From: Salinimicrobium tongyeongense
GTDB taxonomy: Bacteria; Bacteroidota; Bacteroidia; Flavobacteriales; Flavobacteriaceae
NCBI RefSeq assembly: GCF_026109735.1
Contig: NZ_CP069620.1
Coordinates: 682,001 to 746,000 of the forward strand
Direction: 5' to 3'
DNA: 64,000 bases
Numbering within the stretch: the first letter of the stretch is position 1; every line of letters begins with the position of its first letter. The notes beneath the pieces are model-generated. The model was not told the DNA's origin. It worked only from the letters and a program-made list of their open reading frames with translations, and made no database searches. A program made the translations under genes and the position numbers. This document shows positions 25,788 to 34,462 of the stretch, one piece after another.

Positions 25788-26703
25788 CGTAGATTATCAA
25801 AAGATCCTCAACCAGATCAACCAGGAGTTCATAGACCAGCCAAGGTCGGGCAAAGTGGCATCTTACATCCCCGAACTTGCCAAAGTACCGTCAAGCAAAT
25901 ACGGCATGCACCTTTACGATCTCGATGGCAACAACTACTGCTTTGGCGACAGCAAAGAACGCTTTTCAATACAGTCTATCTCAAAAGTGTTCACGCTCTC
26001 GCTCGCCATGAAAGTAATGGGAGATAAGTTGTGGAACCGCGTGGGCGTTGAACCTTCGGGCGATCCCTTTAATTCCCTCTCGCAGCTCGAAAACGATTCG
26101 GGAATTCCCAGGAATCCGTTTATTAATGCCGGGGCACTTGTAGTTGCCGATGTGCTGGTCTCGTCTTTTAGCAACCCCAAGGCTGCACTGCTCACCTTTC
26201 TTCATGAAATTACCGGAAATCAGGAAATTGCGTTCGACCCTGTGGTGGCAGCCTCCGAACAATCTAAAGGTTACCGCAATTACGCCATTGTGAACTACCT
26301 TAAATCTTTTGGAAATATTGAGAACGATGTAGAAGACGTGCTCGATTTCTACTTTCACCAGTGCTCCATTTCCATGTCGTGCAAAGAACTGGCCAATGCC
26401 TTTATCATATTTGCCAATAACGGCACCACCATAGAATCTGAACGTGAATTTCTCACCGGCCGCCAGGTGAAAAGGGTAAATGCGCTCATGCAAACCTGCG
26501 GATTTTACGACGAGGCCGGCGAATTTAGTTTTGAAGTGGGTTTACCCGGAAAAAGTGGCGTTGGCGGGGGCATAGTTGCCGTTCACCCCGACAGGTTTGC
26601 GGTGGCCGTGTGGAGCCCGCCGCTCAACCCAAAAGGAAATTCGGCACTGGGAATGGCATCGCTCGAACGGCTCACTACCCTCACCGGGTTTTCGATCTTT
26701 TAA
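25774..26703 (+). CDS. glsA: Glutaminase A
   Basis: 309 residues, normal length. It hydrolyses glutamine to glutamate and ammonia, using the beta-lactamase-like serine fold. Catalytic SxxK in FSIQSISKVFTL (near residue 65), NPFINAGAL near 108-116, YRNYAIVNYLKS, and KSGVGGGI near 265. The chosen ATG lies inside the end of pepE. The 3' end overlaps the convergent AlkB-like gene by 23 bp. Confidence 0.93.
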   Translation: MTSTSVDYQKILNQINQEFIDQPRSGKVASYIPELAKVPSSKYGMHLYDLDGNNYCFGDSKERFSIQSISKVFTLSLAMKVMGDKLWNRVGVEPSGDPFNSLSQLENDSGIPRNPFINAGALVVADVLVSSFSNPKAALLTFLHEITGNQEIAFDPVVAASEQSKGYRNYAIVNYLKSFGNIENDVEDVLDFYFHQCSISMSCKELANAFIIFANNGTTIESEREFLTGRQVKRVNALMQTCGFYDEAGEFSFEVGLPGKSGVGGGIVAVHPDRFAVAVWSPPLNPKGNSALGMASLERLTTLTGFSIF

Positions 26704-27286
26704 TATTTCTGAAGGTGAGGTTGATACGCATATGCTTTATTTTCTTTGACTTCGGAAGGCTGTGCAGCCAGTTTTTCTGAGTATCCCCCGCCATAAGCAG
26801 TAAACTTCCCGGCTCAAGCTGAAGTTCTATTTTTTCTGCTGAAGTCTTGTGCTTAAACACAAACCTGCGCTCCACGCCCAGGCTCAAAGAGGCAATGGCC
26901 GGCTGTTTTCCAAGTTCCGCTTCTGCATCACTGTGCCATGACATTCCCTCTTCCCCGCTGTGGTAGAGATTGAGCAGGCAGGAATTAAACTCCAGGCCTG
27001 TTGCTTCCTGCACTTTTTCCCGCAGGGCTAACAACACCGGAATCCAGAGCTTTGCCTTTTTTGTCATTTTTGAATAAGTGTATTCAAACTCCATATCTCC
27101 ATACCAGGCGGTTTTTCGGGCAGTGACAATTTTTTTCCCAAAGATCATTACTTCATCATGCTGCCAGGCCACTTCTTCAAGCAAATTATTGAAAAAACGC
27201 TGCGCTTCAAGGTGGGTTAGTATTCTTCCGAAGTAATAACTCTCACCGTCACGCGGCAAAATATTTGGAGGATAAGCTTTTTTCAT
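26681..27286 (-). CDS. AlkB-like 2-oxoglutarate/Fe(II) dioxygenase
   Basis: 201 residues. It probably repairs alkylated bases in DNA or RNA by oxidative demethylation. Fe ligands: HxD in SWHSDAE (near 117-121) and the distal His in NWLHSLPK; the 2-oxoglutarate-binding Arg in MRINLTFR near the C-terminus. TAWYGD-EF-Y-Y near 58-70 matches the AlkB homologue 2/3 type. The gene is convergent with glsA and overlaps it by 23 bp. Confidence 0.88.
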   Translation of the reverse strand: MKKAYPPNILPRDGESYYFGRILTHLEAQRFFNNLLEEVAWQHDEVMIFGKKIVTARKTAWYGDMEFEYTYSKMTKKAKLWIPVLLALREKVQEATGLEFNSCLLNLYHSGEEGMSWHSDAEAELGKQPAIASLSLGVERRFVFKHKTSAEKIELQLEPGSLLLMAGDTQKNWLHSLPKSKKIKHMRINLTFRNIKRSKTR

Positions 27287-27360
27287 TGCTGAAAAATGAA
27301 GGTTTGTGATCTTTCTGAAATGAAGTTACTAAAATTTTCAGGCGGCACCCAATAGTTCCT

Positions 27361-28182
27361 TCAGCGGGAAGAAATATTCATCTCCATCTCAAACTGGTTC
27401 ACGGGGTTCGAAAAATGGCATTTCTGAAGTGTGTCTATCAGCTCTTTTCTCGCGGCATTCAGGTTTTTCAGCTTAACTTCTTTTACAACCCGGCCTGCAG
27501 CAGTTAAAAGTTCCAGGTAATTTTCGCTTTTTGAGAACAACTGAAGGATATTCCCTGAAATATCGATGACCAGGTAAGCTTCAGGAGAAGCCCGATCTCC
27601 CAGGCACCAGGTTTGAACCCGCTCTTCCATTAACTTTACCGTGCTTGCCGAATTTTCCCAGGCATAAAGCCCTTCGTTGTAAAGTCCGCTTCCCATTACC
27701 TCCGAAAAATGGCATTTTTGAAGCCTTTTTTCCGAAGGAATTTCAGGAAGGGATCCGGTGAAACTGCTAAGTTTCCGTGTTGTTTGAAAACCTATGCGCT
27801 TATACACTTTTATGGCCCTTTCATTTTCGCAGATCACCTCGAGCAGGCATTTTTCAATTCCTTCTGCTTTTAAGACAGGAATGGCATGTGCGTACAATTT
27901 GTCTACTACCGCAAGGCCGCGATAACCCGCAAGTACGCCGGTACCGGTATTATATGCGGTTAACTGCCCTTGGTGGAAGTCTATGCCGTGAATTACAAAA
28001 CCCACCAGCCGCTCATCGTCAAACATGCCAAAAGACAGCTCCCAGTTCACCCTTGTGGCAGCAAAGCGCCCTTTCCAGTAATGGAGTTCTTCGGGAAGCT
28101 TTACAAAATAGCCTTCAAAAGCCAACAAGAAGCAGGACATTACTTCTTCTAAGGCCAGGCTGGCCAGGTTCTTAATTTTCAT
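27361..28182 (-). CDS. GNAT-family N-acetyltransferase (273 aa)
   Basis: Residues 1-150 form a GNAT domain with the acetyl-CoA loop region GTGVLAGYRGLAVVDKLYAHAIP and the CLLEVICENERAIKVYKRIGFQ motif. The C-terminal 120 residues are a second, poorly conserved domain that may be a degenerate GNAT repeat (YLVIDISGNILQLFSKSE). Substrate unknown. The product is cytoplasmic. Confidence 0.8.
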   Translation of the reverse strand: MKIKNLASLALEEVMSCFLLAFEGYFVKLPEELHYWKGRFAATRVNWELSFGMFDDERLVGFVIHGIDFHQGQLTAYNTGTGVLAGYRGLAVVDKLYAHAIPVLKAEGIEKCLLEVICENERAIKVYKRIGFQTTRKLSSFTGSLPEIPSEKRLQKCHFSEVMGSGLYNEGLYAWENSASTVKLMEERVQTWCLGDRASPEAYLVIDISGNILQLFSKSENYLELLTAAGRVVKEVKLKNLNAARKELIDTLQKCHFSNPVNQFEMEMNISSR

Positions 28183-28297
28183 GAATCTCTTTAGAAAGGA
28201 CCAAATTAAATGAATTTTTCTATGGATTCGATTTATTAGTTTCGGGATTCGTAAAAAGGGAAGTCTGTTGAAGAATTAGATTAAACCTTTTAGATGA

Positions 28298-28345
28298 GGG
28301 AGACCGGGTTCCCCTCGACTCCTCTCGGGACAGGCTTCTCACCCA
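28298..28345. repeat. Partial copy of tRNA 3' sequence fused to a dispersed-type repeat
   Basis: GGGAGACCGGGTTC at 28298-28311 is identical to 14 bases of the tRNA-Gly T-arm region at 28391-28404. It continues into a TCGACTCCTCTCGGGACAGG word that resembles intergenic repeat elements of Bacteroidota. It may be a vestige of an old insertion at the tRNA. Confidence 0.4.
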
Positions 28346-28354
28346 ATCTCCCGC

Positions 28355-28386
28355 AAAAAAAAAGCCCCGACTATCGTCGAGGCTTT
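28355..28386 (-). terminator. Terminator of tRNA-Gly
   Basis: On the minus strand AAAGCCTCGAC and GTCGGGGCTTT pair (one G-U) around GATA, followed by a run of T. It begins directly after the tRNA 3' end. Confidence 0.85.
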
Positions 28387-28387
28387 G

Positions 28388-28460
28388 AGCGGGAGACCGG
28401 GTTCGAACCGGCGACATTCAGCTTGGAAGGCTGACGCTCTACCAACTGAGCTACTCCCGC
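28388..28460 (-). tRNA. tRNA-Gly(TCC)
   Basis: 73 nt. The acceptor strands GCGGGAG and CTCCCGC pair, the D arm has AGCTCAGTTGGTAGAGC, the anticodon stem TCAGC/GCTGA encloses loop CTTCCAA (anticodon TCC), and the T arm is CCGGTTCGAACCCGG-like. No CCA is encoded. Confidence 0.97.
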
Positions 28461-28513
28461 GTTGATATTGCTCTGCAAATATATATCGAAACTTTTTATT
28501 GCTCAAGAAAAAT

Positions 28514-28939
28514 TTACAGCTTTTTTAAAAAGTGATAGCCCCTTATTTCATAACCTTCATTGAGGTAAAATTTGTGACTGCGAAAATTATGCACGTAACT
28601 GTTTAATTCTGAAGTCTCACAACCTTTTTCGGCTGCATACTTATAGATAAATTCGAACAGTTTTTTTCCCACACCTTTGCCCCTGAATTCCTCCCTGATA
28701 AAAATATGATCGGGTTCACACGAGCGGCCTGCATAATGCCGCGTCATAAACCACAGCCCGAATACTCCCAGCGTTTGCCCTTCACTGCTTATCTTAAAAC
28801 ATTCGTAATTTTGATCAAACATTTCAGAAAACCTCTGGCTAAGGATCTCGTCTGAAAACTGCTGCCCCATTAACTCCTGTATCATAGGCAGTATCTGCGG
28901 AATTTCTTCCTTTAAAATCTTGTTAAATGCAAGGTTCAT
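28514..28939 (-). CDS. GNAT-family N-acetyltransferase
   Basis: 141 residues from the ATG at 28939, where GNAT similarity starts (MNLAFNKILKEEIPQIL); an upstream in-frame ATG at 28981 would add 14 residues and reach the clpP-like leader. Acetyl-CoA motif IREEFRGKGVGKKLFEFIY near residues 82-100 and the NFRSHKFYLNEGYEIRGYHF C-terminus are typical. Substrate unknown. The gene is divergent from the clpP-like gene. Confidence 0.82.
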   Translation of the reverse strand: MNLAFNKILKEEIPQILPMIQELMGQQFSDEILSQRFSEMFDQNYECFKISSEGQTLGVFGLWFMTRHYAGRSCEPDHIFIREEFRGKGVGKKLFEFIYKYAAEKGCETSELNSYVHNFRSHKFYLNEGYEIRGYHFLKKL

Positions 28940-28997
28940 CCCCTTCTTTTCTGCAAAAATAGTCATATTTTTAGCTACCAATCATTTAAAAATTCCA

Positions 28998-29558
28998 ATG
29001 AAAGACACAGATAAACCCGGAAAAATTCAGGACCGCATCGAACAGTCCCTGCTTAACGACAGAAAAATATTTTTGTGGGGCACAGTTAATGAAAAGACCG
29101 CAAAACATGTCATTGAAAGGATGATGTACCTGGATGCTACCGGAGAAGATGAAATACAATTCTACATAAGCAGTCCCGGGGGTTATGTAACATCGGGCTT
29201 TGCAATCTACGACACCATGCTAAGCCTAAACAGCCCCGTATCGACAATTTGCACAGGGCTCGCTGCCTCAATGGCTTCCATTTTACTTTCGGCGGGTGCC
29301 AAAGGACGCAGGTTTGTTCAGCCGCACGCCAAGGTGATGATACACCAGCCAAGCGGTGGAGCACAGGGCCAGGCTTCCAATATCGAAATCCAGGCCGCCG
29401 AAATATTAAAGATCAAGGAGCAAAGCGCCAGGATTCTTGCCGAAAATTGCGGCCAGTCCTACGAACGCATCTATAAAGACTTCAACCGTGACTACTGGAT
29501 GGATGCATCAGAATCTGTTGACTACGGAATCGTAGACGAAATACTTCAAAAAAGATAA
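28998..29558 (+). CDS. clpP: ClpP-like serine protease subunit
   Basis: 186 residues from the ATG at 28998 (MKDTDKPGKIQDRIEQ); the open frame extends further upstream to 28920, but that part is not ClpP-like. Catalytic triad: Ser in TGLAASMASILLSAG, His in VMIHQPSGGAQG, Asp in NRDYWMDASESVDYG. It forms the barrel of an ATP-dependent protease with Clp ATPases. It is shorter at the N-terminus than the main ClpP and stands apart from clpX, so it is probably a second ClpP. Confidence 0.88.
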   Translation: MKDTDKPGKIQDRIEQSLLNDRKIFLWGTVNEKTAKHVIERMMYLDATGEDEIQFYISSPGGYVTSGFAIYDTMLSLNSPVSTICTGLAASMASILLSAGAKGRRFVQPHAKVMIHQPSGGAQGQASNIEIQAAEILKIKEQSARILAENCGQSYERIYKDFNRDYWMDASESVDYGIVDEILQKR

Positions 29559-29560
29559 AT

Positions 29561-29857
29561 ATGAACAAAGATATTCAGCATAAAGAAACAGATGGAAAAG
29601 GCATGTTCTACATTGAGGATGATGGGGATATAGTTGCTGAACTCACCTACACGCTTCAGGACAACAATGTAATGACCCTTGACCATACCGAAACCGATCC
29701 CAAATACACGGGAGAAGGCCTGGCCAGCAGCCTTGTAAAGCACAGCGTAGACTACGCCAAAGAAAAGGATTTAAAAATTGATCCGCTTTGCGCCTATGCC
29801 GCCAAGCAGTTTGAAAGGCATGAGGAGTACCGGGAGGTACAGGCTACTGAAGGATAA
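29561..29857 (+). CDS. Small GNAT-like N-acetyltransferase (YjdJ type)
   Basis: 98 residues. The short GCN5-related fold of the YjdJ/COG2388 type: GMFYIEDDGDIVAELTYTL, DHTETDPKYTGEGLASSLVKHSVDYAKE (acetyl-CoA binding), and PLCAYAAKQFERHEEY at the C-terminus. Starts 2 bp after the clpP-like stop; the next gene begins directly after its stop codon. Confidence 0.85.
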   Translation: MNKDIQHKETDGKGMFYIEDDGDIVAELTYTLQDNNVMTLDHTETDPKYTGEGLASSLVKHSVDYAKEKDLKIDPLCAYAAKQFERHEEYREVQATEG

Positions 29858-30301
29858 ATGATCCGGAAAATATTAGCCGAAGAGACTTATAAGGTCCGCC
29901 AGGAAGTACTACGCCCCGGCCGACCTTTAAAAGAGTGCTTTTTTGAGGGCGATCTCGAAGAAGACAGCATTCACCTGGGATATTTTGTGGAAGAACAACC
30001 AGTAGCTGTTGCCACTTTTGTAGCCCGTAAAAATGCCATTTTTGAAACCCCAATACAGTACCAGCTTAGAGGAATGGCGGTTTTGCCTTCCCACCAGGAC
30101 AAAAAACTGGGTGAAAAACTGCTGCTTAAAGGGGAAGAACTCCTAAAGAGCAAAAATCCTGATATTTTATTGTGGTTCAACGCCCGGGAAACTGCCGTTG
30201 CCTTCTACAAAAAGTACGGATATACAACTACCGGCCCTGCTTTTATGATCCCAAACGTGTGCATGCATGTTGTGATGTACAAAACACCTACTAAGTTATG
30301 A
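29858..30301 (+). CDS. GNAT-family N-acetyltransferase
   Basis: 147 residues. Start ATG follows the previous stop codon with no gap, and its end overlaps the L,D-transpeptidase start by 4 bp (ATGA). GNAT motifs: QLRGMAVLPSHQDKKLGEKLL near residues 67-87 and NARETAVAFYKKYGYTTTGPAF near 108-130. Substrate unknown; it belongs to the operon that starts with the clpP-like gene. Confidence 0.87.
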   Translation: MIRKILAEETYKVRQEVLRPGRPLKECFFEGDLEEDSIHLGYFVEEQPVAVATFVARKNAIFETPIQYQLRGMAVLPSHQDKKLGEKLLLKGEELLKSKNPDILLWFNARETAVAFYKKYGYTTTGPAFMIPNVCMHVVMYKTPTKL

Positions 30302-31911
30302 AAAAGAGCTTTTTACTACCCTTAACCATATTATTTTTAAGCCTTGGCGCCTGTACCGGCGACAAAAACAACCCGGCAGACAGGGCTTCGTCTGACAAGG
30401 CCTCGGAAAAAATTGCAGAAGCCTCACCCGATGGCATTAAGACAGAAATATCTTCCAAAAATGACATTTTTGAGGGGGGACTTTTGGAAGAGGTATACAG
30501 CGAAAGAGCTTATAAATCTCTTTGGCGTGATGGCGAAAGCGTCCATTCCCTCTATAACAGCCTGCAGGAAGCCAATGAAGAAGGCCTTAATTTTAAAGAT
30601 TATCACGGAAAGGAGATTGACTCCCTGCTCTCCATTCCCGATCTTAATTCGCAACAGGCGGCCCGCCTCGACCTGCTACTTTCAGATGCGTTTATCACCT
30701 ATGCGCGGCATTTATACTTCGGAAAATTAGATCCGGAGAAGCTGCACGAGTTCTGGGGAATTAGCCGGAAAGAAAAAGACTTCAAAAAACTTTTGAAAGA
30801 TGCTGTTGAGCAGAAGGAAGTAAGCTCAATTCTCGAAGGCCTGAAGCCCAATCACCACGTATATGAAGGCCTGAAGAAAAGCCTGGCCGATTATAAGGAG
30901 CTGAAATCTCAGGAAAAAAAGATCAATAAGATCTCTCGCGGAGAGCTCATTGAGCCGGGGCAGACAGATCCCCGAATTCCTGCCATAGCACAAAGGCTTC
31001 AGGAGCTTGAGATCTTTAAAGCAGATACTTCAGAAATAGGACAAACTTATTCTGAAGATTTGACAGATGCAGTGAGAAAATTTCAGCAAAAGAAAAGTAT
31101 ACAAACCGACGGGATTATAGGTAATGCCACCATTGATGAGCTGAACAAAGGCCCCGAAGAAATTTACCATCAAATACTGGCAAACCTCGAAAGGTGGCGC
31201 TGGTACCCGCGAGACCTGGGGGAGCATTACATCCTTATCAATATCCCTAATTTTAAGCTTGCAGTAATCAAGGATGGCGACACGGTGAGGCAACACAATA
31301 TAATTGCCGGAGCCAAAGAACGCCCCACTCCAATTTTTTCTGACACCATAGACCACCTGGTGATCAACCCTACCTGGACGGTTCCGCCAACGATCAAATC
31401 TCAGGATGTACTTCCAAAAATGGCAGCAAACCGCTCTTATTTAAGTGATAACAACATGATCATCACCAACCGCAGCGGGGAACGTGTAGATCCTTCAAAA
31501 ATTGACTGGAGCAGCGATGAGGCCTTAAATTACAATATAACGCAACGTGCCGGCCCTGCCAACCCGCTGGGGCGGGTAAAAATCATGTACCCTAACCAAT
31601 ACCTTATCTATTTGCACGACACTCCTGCCAAAAGCCTGTTTAGTCAAACCCAGCGCGCAGAGAGTTCGGGTTGCGTGAGGGTTGAAAATGCTGTTGATCT
31701 GGCTGCTTACGTGGTAGAGAACCAGGATGACTGGCAAAAGGAAAAGATTCAGGAGATTATAGCAACCGGGGAAACCACTACTGTAAAAGTGAACCGGCCC
31801 ATCCAGGTCCATCATTTTTACTGGACTGCCTGGCGGGCCGGAAATGAAACTGTTATCTTGAATGACGTGTACGATCTCGATGAACAGATCTACACGAAAT
31901 TAACTGACTAG
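30298..31911 (+). CDS. YcbB-type murein L,D-transpeptidase (lipoprotein)
   Basis: 537 residues. Lipoprotein signal (SLGAC, Cys19). Order: a scaffold domain (about 60-220, YKSLWRDGESVHSLYNSL), a peptidoglycan-binding domain (about 225-285, KFQQKKSIQTDGIIGNATIDELN), and a YkuD catalytic domain (about 305-500) with the His of YLHDTPAKSLF and nucleophile Cys in SSGCVRVENAVDLA. It makes 3-3 cross-links between stem peptides in the periplasm. It overlaps the GNAT gene upstream by 4 bp. Confidence 0.92.
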   Translation: MKKSFLLPLTILFLSLGACTGDKNNPADRASSDKASEKIAEASPDGIKTEISSKNDIFEGGLLEEVYSERAYKSLWRDGESVHSLYNSLQEANEEGLNFKDYHGKEIDSLLSIPDLNSQQAARLDLLLSDAFITYARHLYFGKLDPEKLHEFWGISRKEKDFKKLLKDAVEQKEVSSILEGLKPNHHVYEGLKKSLADYKELKSQEKKINKISRGELIEPGQTDPRIPAIAQRLQELEIFKADTSEIGQTYSEDLTDAVRKFQQKKSIQTDGIIGNATIDELNKGPEEIYHQILANLERWRWYPRDLGEHYILINIPNFKLAVIKDGDTVRQHNIIAGAKERPTPIFSDTIDHLVINPTWTVPPTIKSQDVLPKMAANRSYLSDNNMIITNRSGERVDPSKIDWSSDEALNYNITQRAGPANPLGRVKIMYPNQYLIYLHDTPAKSLFSQTQRAESSGCVRVENAVDLAAYVVENQDDWQKEKIQEIIATGETTTVKVNRPIQVHHFYWTAWRAGNETVILNDVYDLDEQIYTKLTD

Positions 31912-31915
31912 CTTT

Positions 31916-32671
31916 TTAAACAGACCGGGAATTCAAATATGTGGAGTTAGAGATATAGTCCTTATTCGTGTGGTAAATGAACAGGGCCGACCCTCCTTTG
32001 ATCTTATTGATGATCTCTTTGGAAACTTCGGTAGGCACGGCCGGGCATCCGTAGCTGCGGCCTAATCTGCCAAGTCTTTTGATAGCTTCTTCTTTGGCGT
32101 AATCTGCTCCGTGAATCACCACATAGCGCTCACGGGCATTTGAGTTGAAGTCTTCTTCCATCCCATCGATGAAAAGCGAAAGGCCGTTTTTTCCGTAGTA
32201 AGTTTCCGCGGTAACATAAAATCCGAGGGAACTTTGCAGGGAATTAGGGGTGTTAGAAAATTTGGTTGCCATATTCCCACCGGTATTCTTGCCGTGCGAA
32301 ACGTAAGTGTGGTAAAGGATCTCATTGTTTTCCATATCAAGGATCCAAAGCCTTTTTTCAGTTGAAGGAAGGCTGAAATCTACGATACTCAACAATCTGT
32401 TTTCGATCTTTTCTTCGTTTTCAAGTTTGTTATACCCGGTAATTGCATAGGCAAAAGAAACTTTTGAAGGCATTTGTGCATTAACAGCGGCGAATTCCTC
32501 ATAAAGAAGATCAATTTTTTCTTCGGCAGATAATTCGGTTTTTACGGTAGCCACTTCTTTTTCAGAAGTTTTTTCAGCAAAAACTTTTTCGGAATTTAAG
32601 GAATTGGTGGTAAAGGCGAAGGAGGCACTTATGGTAAGAAGAAGAGCAAATACAGTTGTTTTGTTTATCAT
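31916..32671 (-). CDS. Murein L,D-transpeptidase catalytic domain family protein (YkuD_2)
   Basis: 251 residues. Signal peptide (about 1-20). The catalytic part is of the YkuD_2/DUF4397-unrelated type: HGKNTGGNMATKFSNTPNS near 125-143, YVVIHGADYAKEEAIKRLGRLGRSYGCPAVP with catalytic His and Cys near 183-213, and a C-terminal ALFIYH. It lies convergent to the YcbB-type gene with a 4-bp gap. It probably acts on peptidoglycan or related stem peptides; the exact reaction is not known for this branch. Confidence 0.83.
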   Translation of the reverse strand: MINKTTVFALLLTISASFAFTTNSLNSEKVFAEKTSEKEVATVKTELSAEEKIDLLYEEFAAVNAQMPSKVSFAYAITGYNKLENEEKIENRLLSIVDFSLPSTEKRLWILDMENNEILYHTYVSHGKNTGGNMATKFSNTPNSLQSSLGFYVTAETYYGKNGLSLFIDGMEEDFNSNARERYVVIHGADYAKEEAIKRLGRLGRSYGCPAVPTEVSKEIINKIKGGSALFIYHTNKDYISNSTYLNSRSV

Positions 32672-32916
32672 ATCTTTTTGTTAAATAGTTAGTTACCTAT
32701 AATGTTTCAAAGGTCATACCAAAAAGGGAAGATGATCAATTAATTCAGTAATAATGAGCATTTTAACATTCACCTCCTCCTTTTATAAGAACTGCAAAAT
32801 CTTAATAATATTGTGTAATTAAAACCTATAAGTGTTAAAAAAAGCTTTTCAGGGTTTTTCTACTTTTCGGGCTAATTATAACAGCCTTACAAGCTTTCCT
32901 TACTATGCATATTTCG

Positions 32917-32924
32917 TATCTTTG
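32917..32924 (+). promoter_or_regulatory. Bacteroidota-type -7 box for gpmI
   Basis: TATCTTTG fits TAnnTTTG and lies 18 bp before the gpmI start codon. The -33 element is not clear. Confidence 0.45.
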
Positions 32925-32942
32925 TGAAAATTCCCTAATTCG

Positions 32943-34460
32943 ATGAATAAAAAAGTAATATTGATGATCCTGGACGGCTGGGGGATCAGCAATGACCCCA
33001 ACACTTCGGCCGTTGATAAGGCAAATACACCTTTTATTGATTCCCTTTATAATAAATACCCTCACAGCAAGTTACGCACCGACGGAATGAACGTTGGCTT
33101 ACCTGAAGGACAAATGGGCAACAGCGAGGTTGGCCATATGAACCTTGGTGCCGGACGAATAGTTTACCAGGACCTGGCAAAGATCAACCTGGCGGTACAG
33201 AATAATTCGCTTGGGAAAGAGCCGGTTTTGGAACAGGCTTTTAACTACGCAAAAACCCATAACAAAGCCATTCATTTTATGGGCCTTGTGAGCGATGGCG
33301 GAGTACATTCACACATTAACCACCTCAAAGGCCTGCTTACCGCTGCCGAGGAATTTGGCATTTCCAAAAAGTATGTGCATGCCTTTACCGATGGCCGCGA
33401 TGTGGATCCCAACTCGGGAAAAGGCTTTATCGAGGAGCTGGAAGATCATTTACATAAAACCAACGGCAAACTGGCTTCGGTTATAGGAAGATATTATGCG
33501 ATGGACCGCGATAAACGCTGGGAACGCACAAAACTGGCCTATGCCCTCATAGTGAATGGCAAAGGAGAACCCTGTCAAAACGCTGTGGAAGCTATTCAGC
33601 AAAGCTATAATGAAGGCGTGACCGACGAATTCATTAAACCAATTGTCATGACCGATGCCCAGGGTAATCCTGTGGCTACAGTTTCCGAAGAAGATGTGGT
33701 AATCTTCTTCAACTTTAGAACCGACCGCGGAAGACAACTCACAGCAGCACTCACACAACAGGATTTCCCGGAACAGGAAATGAAAGCCTTACCCCTGTAT
33801 TTTGTGACCATTACCCGCTACGATGAGACATTTAGAAATGTTCATGTTGTTTTCAGCAAAGAAGATATTAAAGCTACGCTTGGCGAAGTGCTTGAGCGTG
33901 CCGGAAAATCACAAATAAGGATTGCGGAAACAGAAAAATACCCACACGTGACCTTCTTCTTTTCTGGCGGAAGGGAAAACCCTTTCCACAAAGAGCGCCG
34001 CATTATGATCAATTCTCCCAAGGTGGCAACTTACGACCTGCAACCTGAAATGAGCGCGTATGAATTGACCGATGCTATTGTGCCTGAAATCAACCAGAAG
34101 TCGGCCGATTTCATTTGCCTTAACTTTGCCAATCCAGATATGGTAGGCCATACCGGAGTATTTGAAGCCGCAGTGAAAGCCTGCGAAGCAGTTGATGAAT
34201 GTGCCAAAAAAGTAGTGGATGCTGCAGTAGCCAACGATTATTCGGTGCTGGTGATTGCCGACCACGGGAACAGTGAATTCATGATCAATGAAGATGGCAG
34301 CCCAAATACGGCACACACCACCAACCCGGTACCTTTTGTACTTGTAGACAAAGATATAAAGGCAGTTAAAGATGGCATTTTAGGAGACATTGCTCCTACG
34401 ATCTTAAAGCTGATGAGCGTTGAACAACCAGAATTAATGACACAAAAACCACTTTTTTAA
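32943..34460 (+). CDS. gpmI: 2,3-bisphosphoglycerate-independent phosphoglycerate mutase
   Basis: 505 residues, normal length. It interconverts 3- and 2-phosphoglycerate in glycolysis with two Mn2+. Motifs: LMILDGWGI at the N-terminus, phosphorylated Ser in MGNSEVGHMNLGAGR, HAFTDGRDVDP, IGRYYAMDRDKRWER, NFRTDRGRQL, NFANPDMVGHTG, IADHGNSE and NTAHTTNPVPFVL. Followed after 2 bp by the thioredoxin-fold gene. Confidence 0.97.
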   Translation: MNKKVILMILDGWGISNDPNTSAVDKANTPFIDSLYNKYPHSKLRTDGMNVGLPEGQMGNSEVGHMNLGAGRIVYQDLAKINLAVQNNSLGKEPVLEQAFNYAKTHNKAIHFMGLVSDGGVHSHINHLKGLLTAAEEFGISKKYVHAFTDGRDVDPNSGKGFIEELEDHLHKTNGKLASVIGRYYAMDRDKRWERTKLAYALIVNGKGEPCQNAVEAIQQSYNEGVTDEFIKPIVMTDAQGNPVATVSEEDVVIFFNFRTDRGRQLTAALTQQDFPEQEMKALPLYFVTITRYDETFRNVHVVFSKEDIKATLGEVLERAGKSQIRIAETEKYPHVTFFFSGGRENPFHKERRIMINSPKVATYDLQPEMSAYELTDAIVPEINQKSADFICLNFANPDMVGHTGVFEAAVKACEAVDECAKKVVDAAVANDYSVLVIADHGNSEFMINEDGSPNTAHTTNPVPFVLVDKDIKAVKDGILGDIAPTILKLMSVEQPELMTQKPLF

Positions 34461-34462
34461 AG

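Noticed and set aside
28920-28997. Upstream extension of the clpP-like frame
   Set aside because: The 26 extra residues lie opposite the GNAT gene start and do not resemble ClpP.
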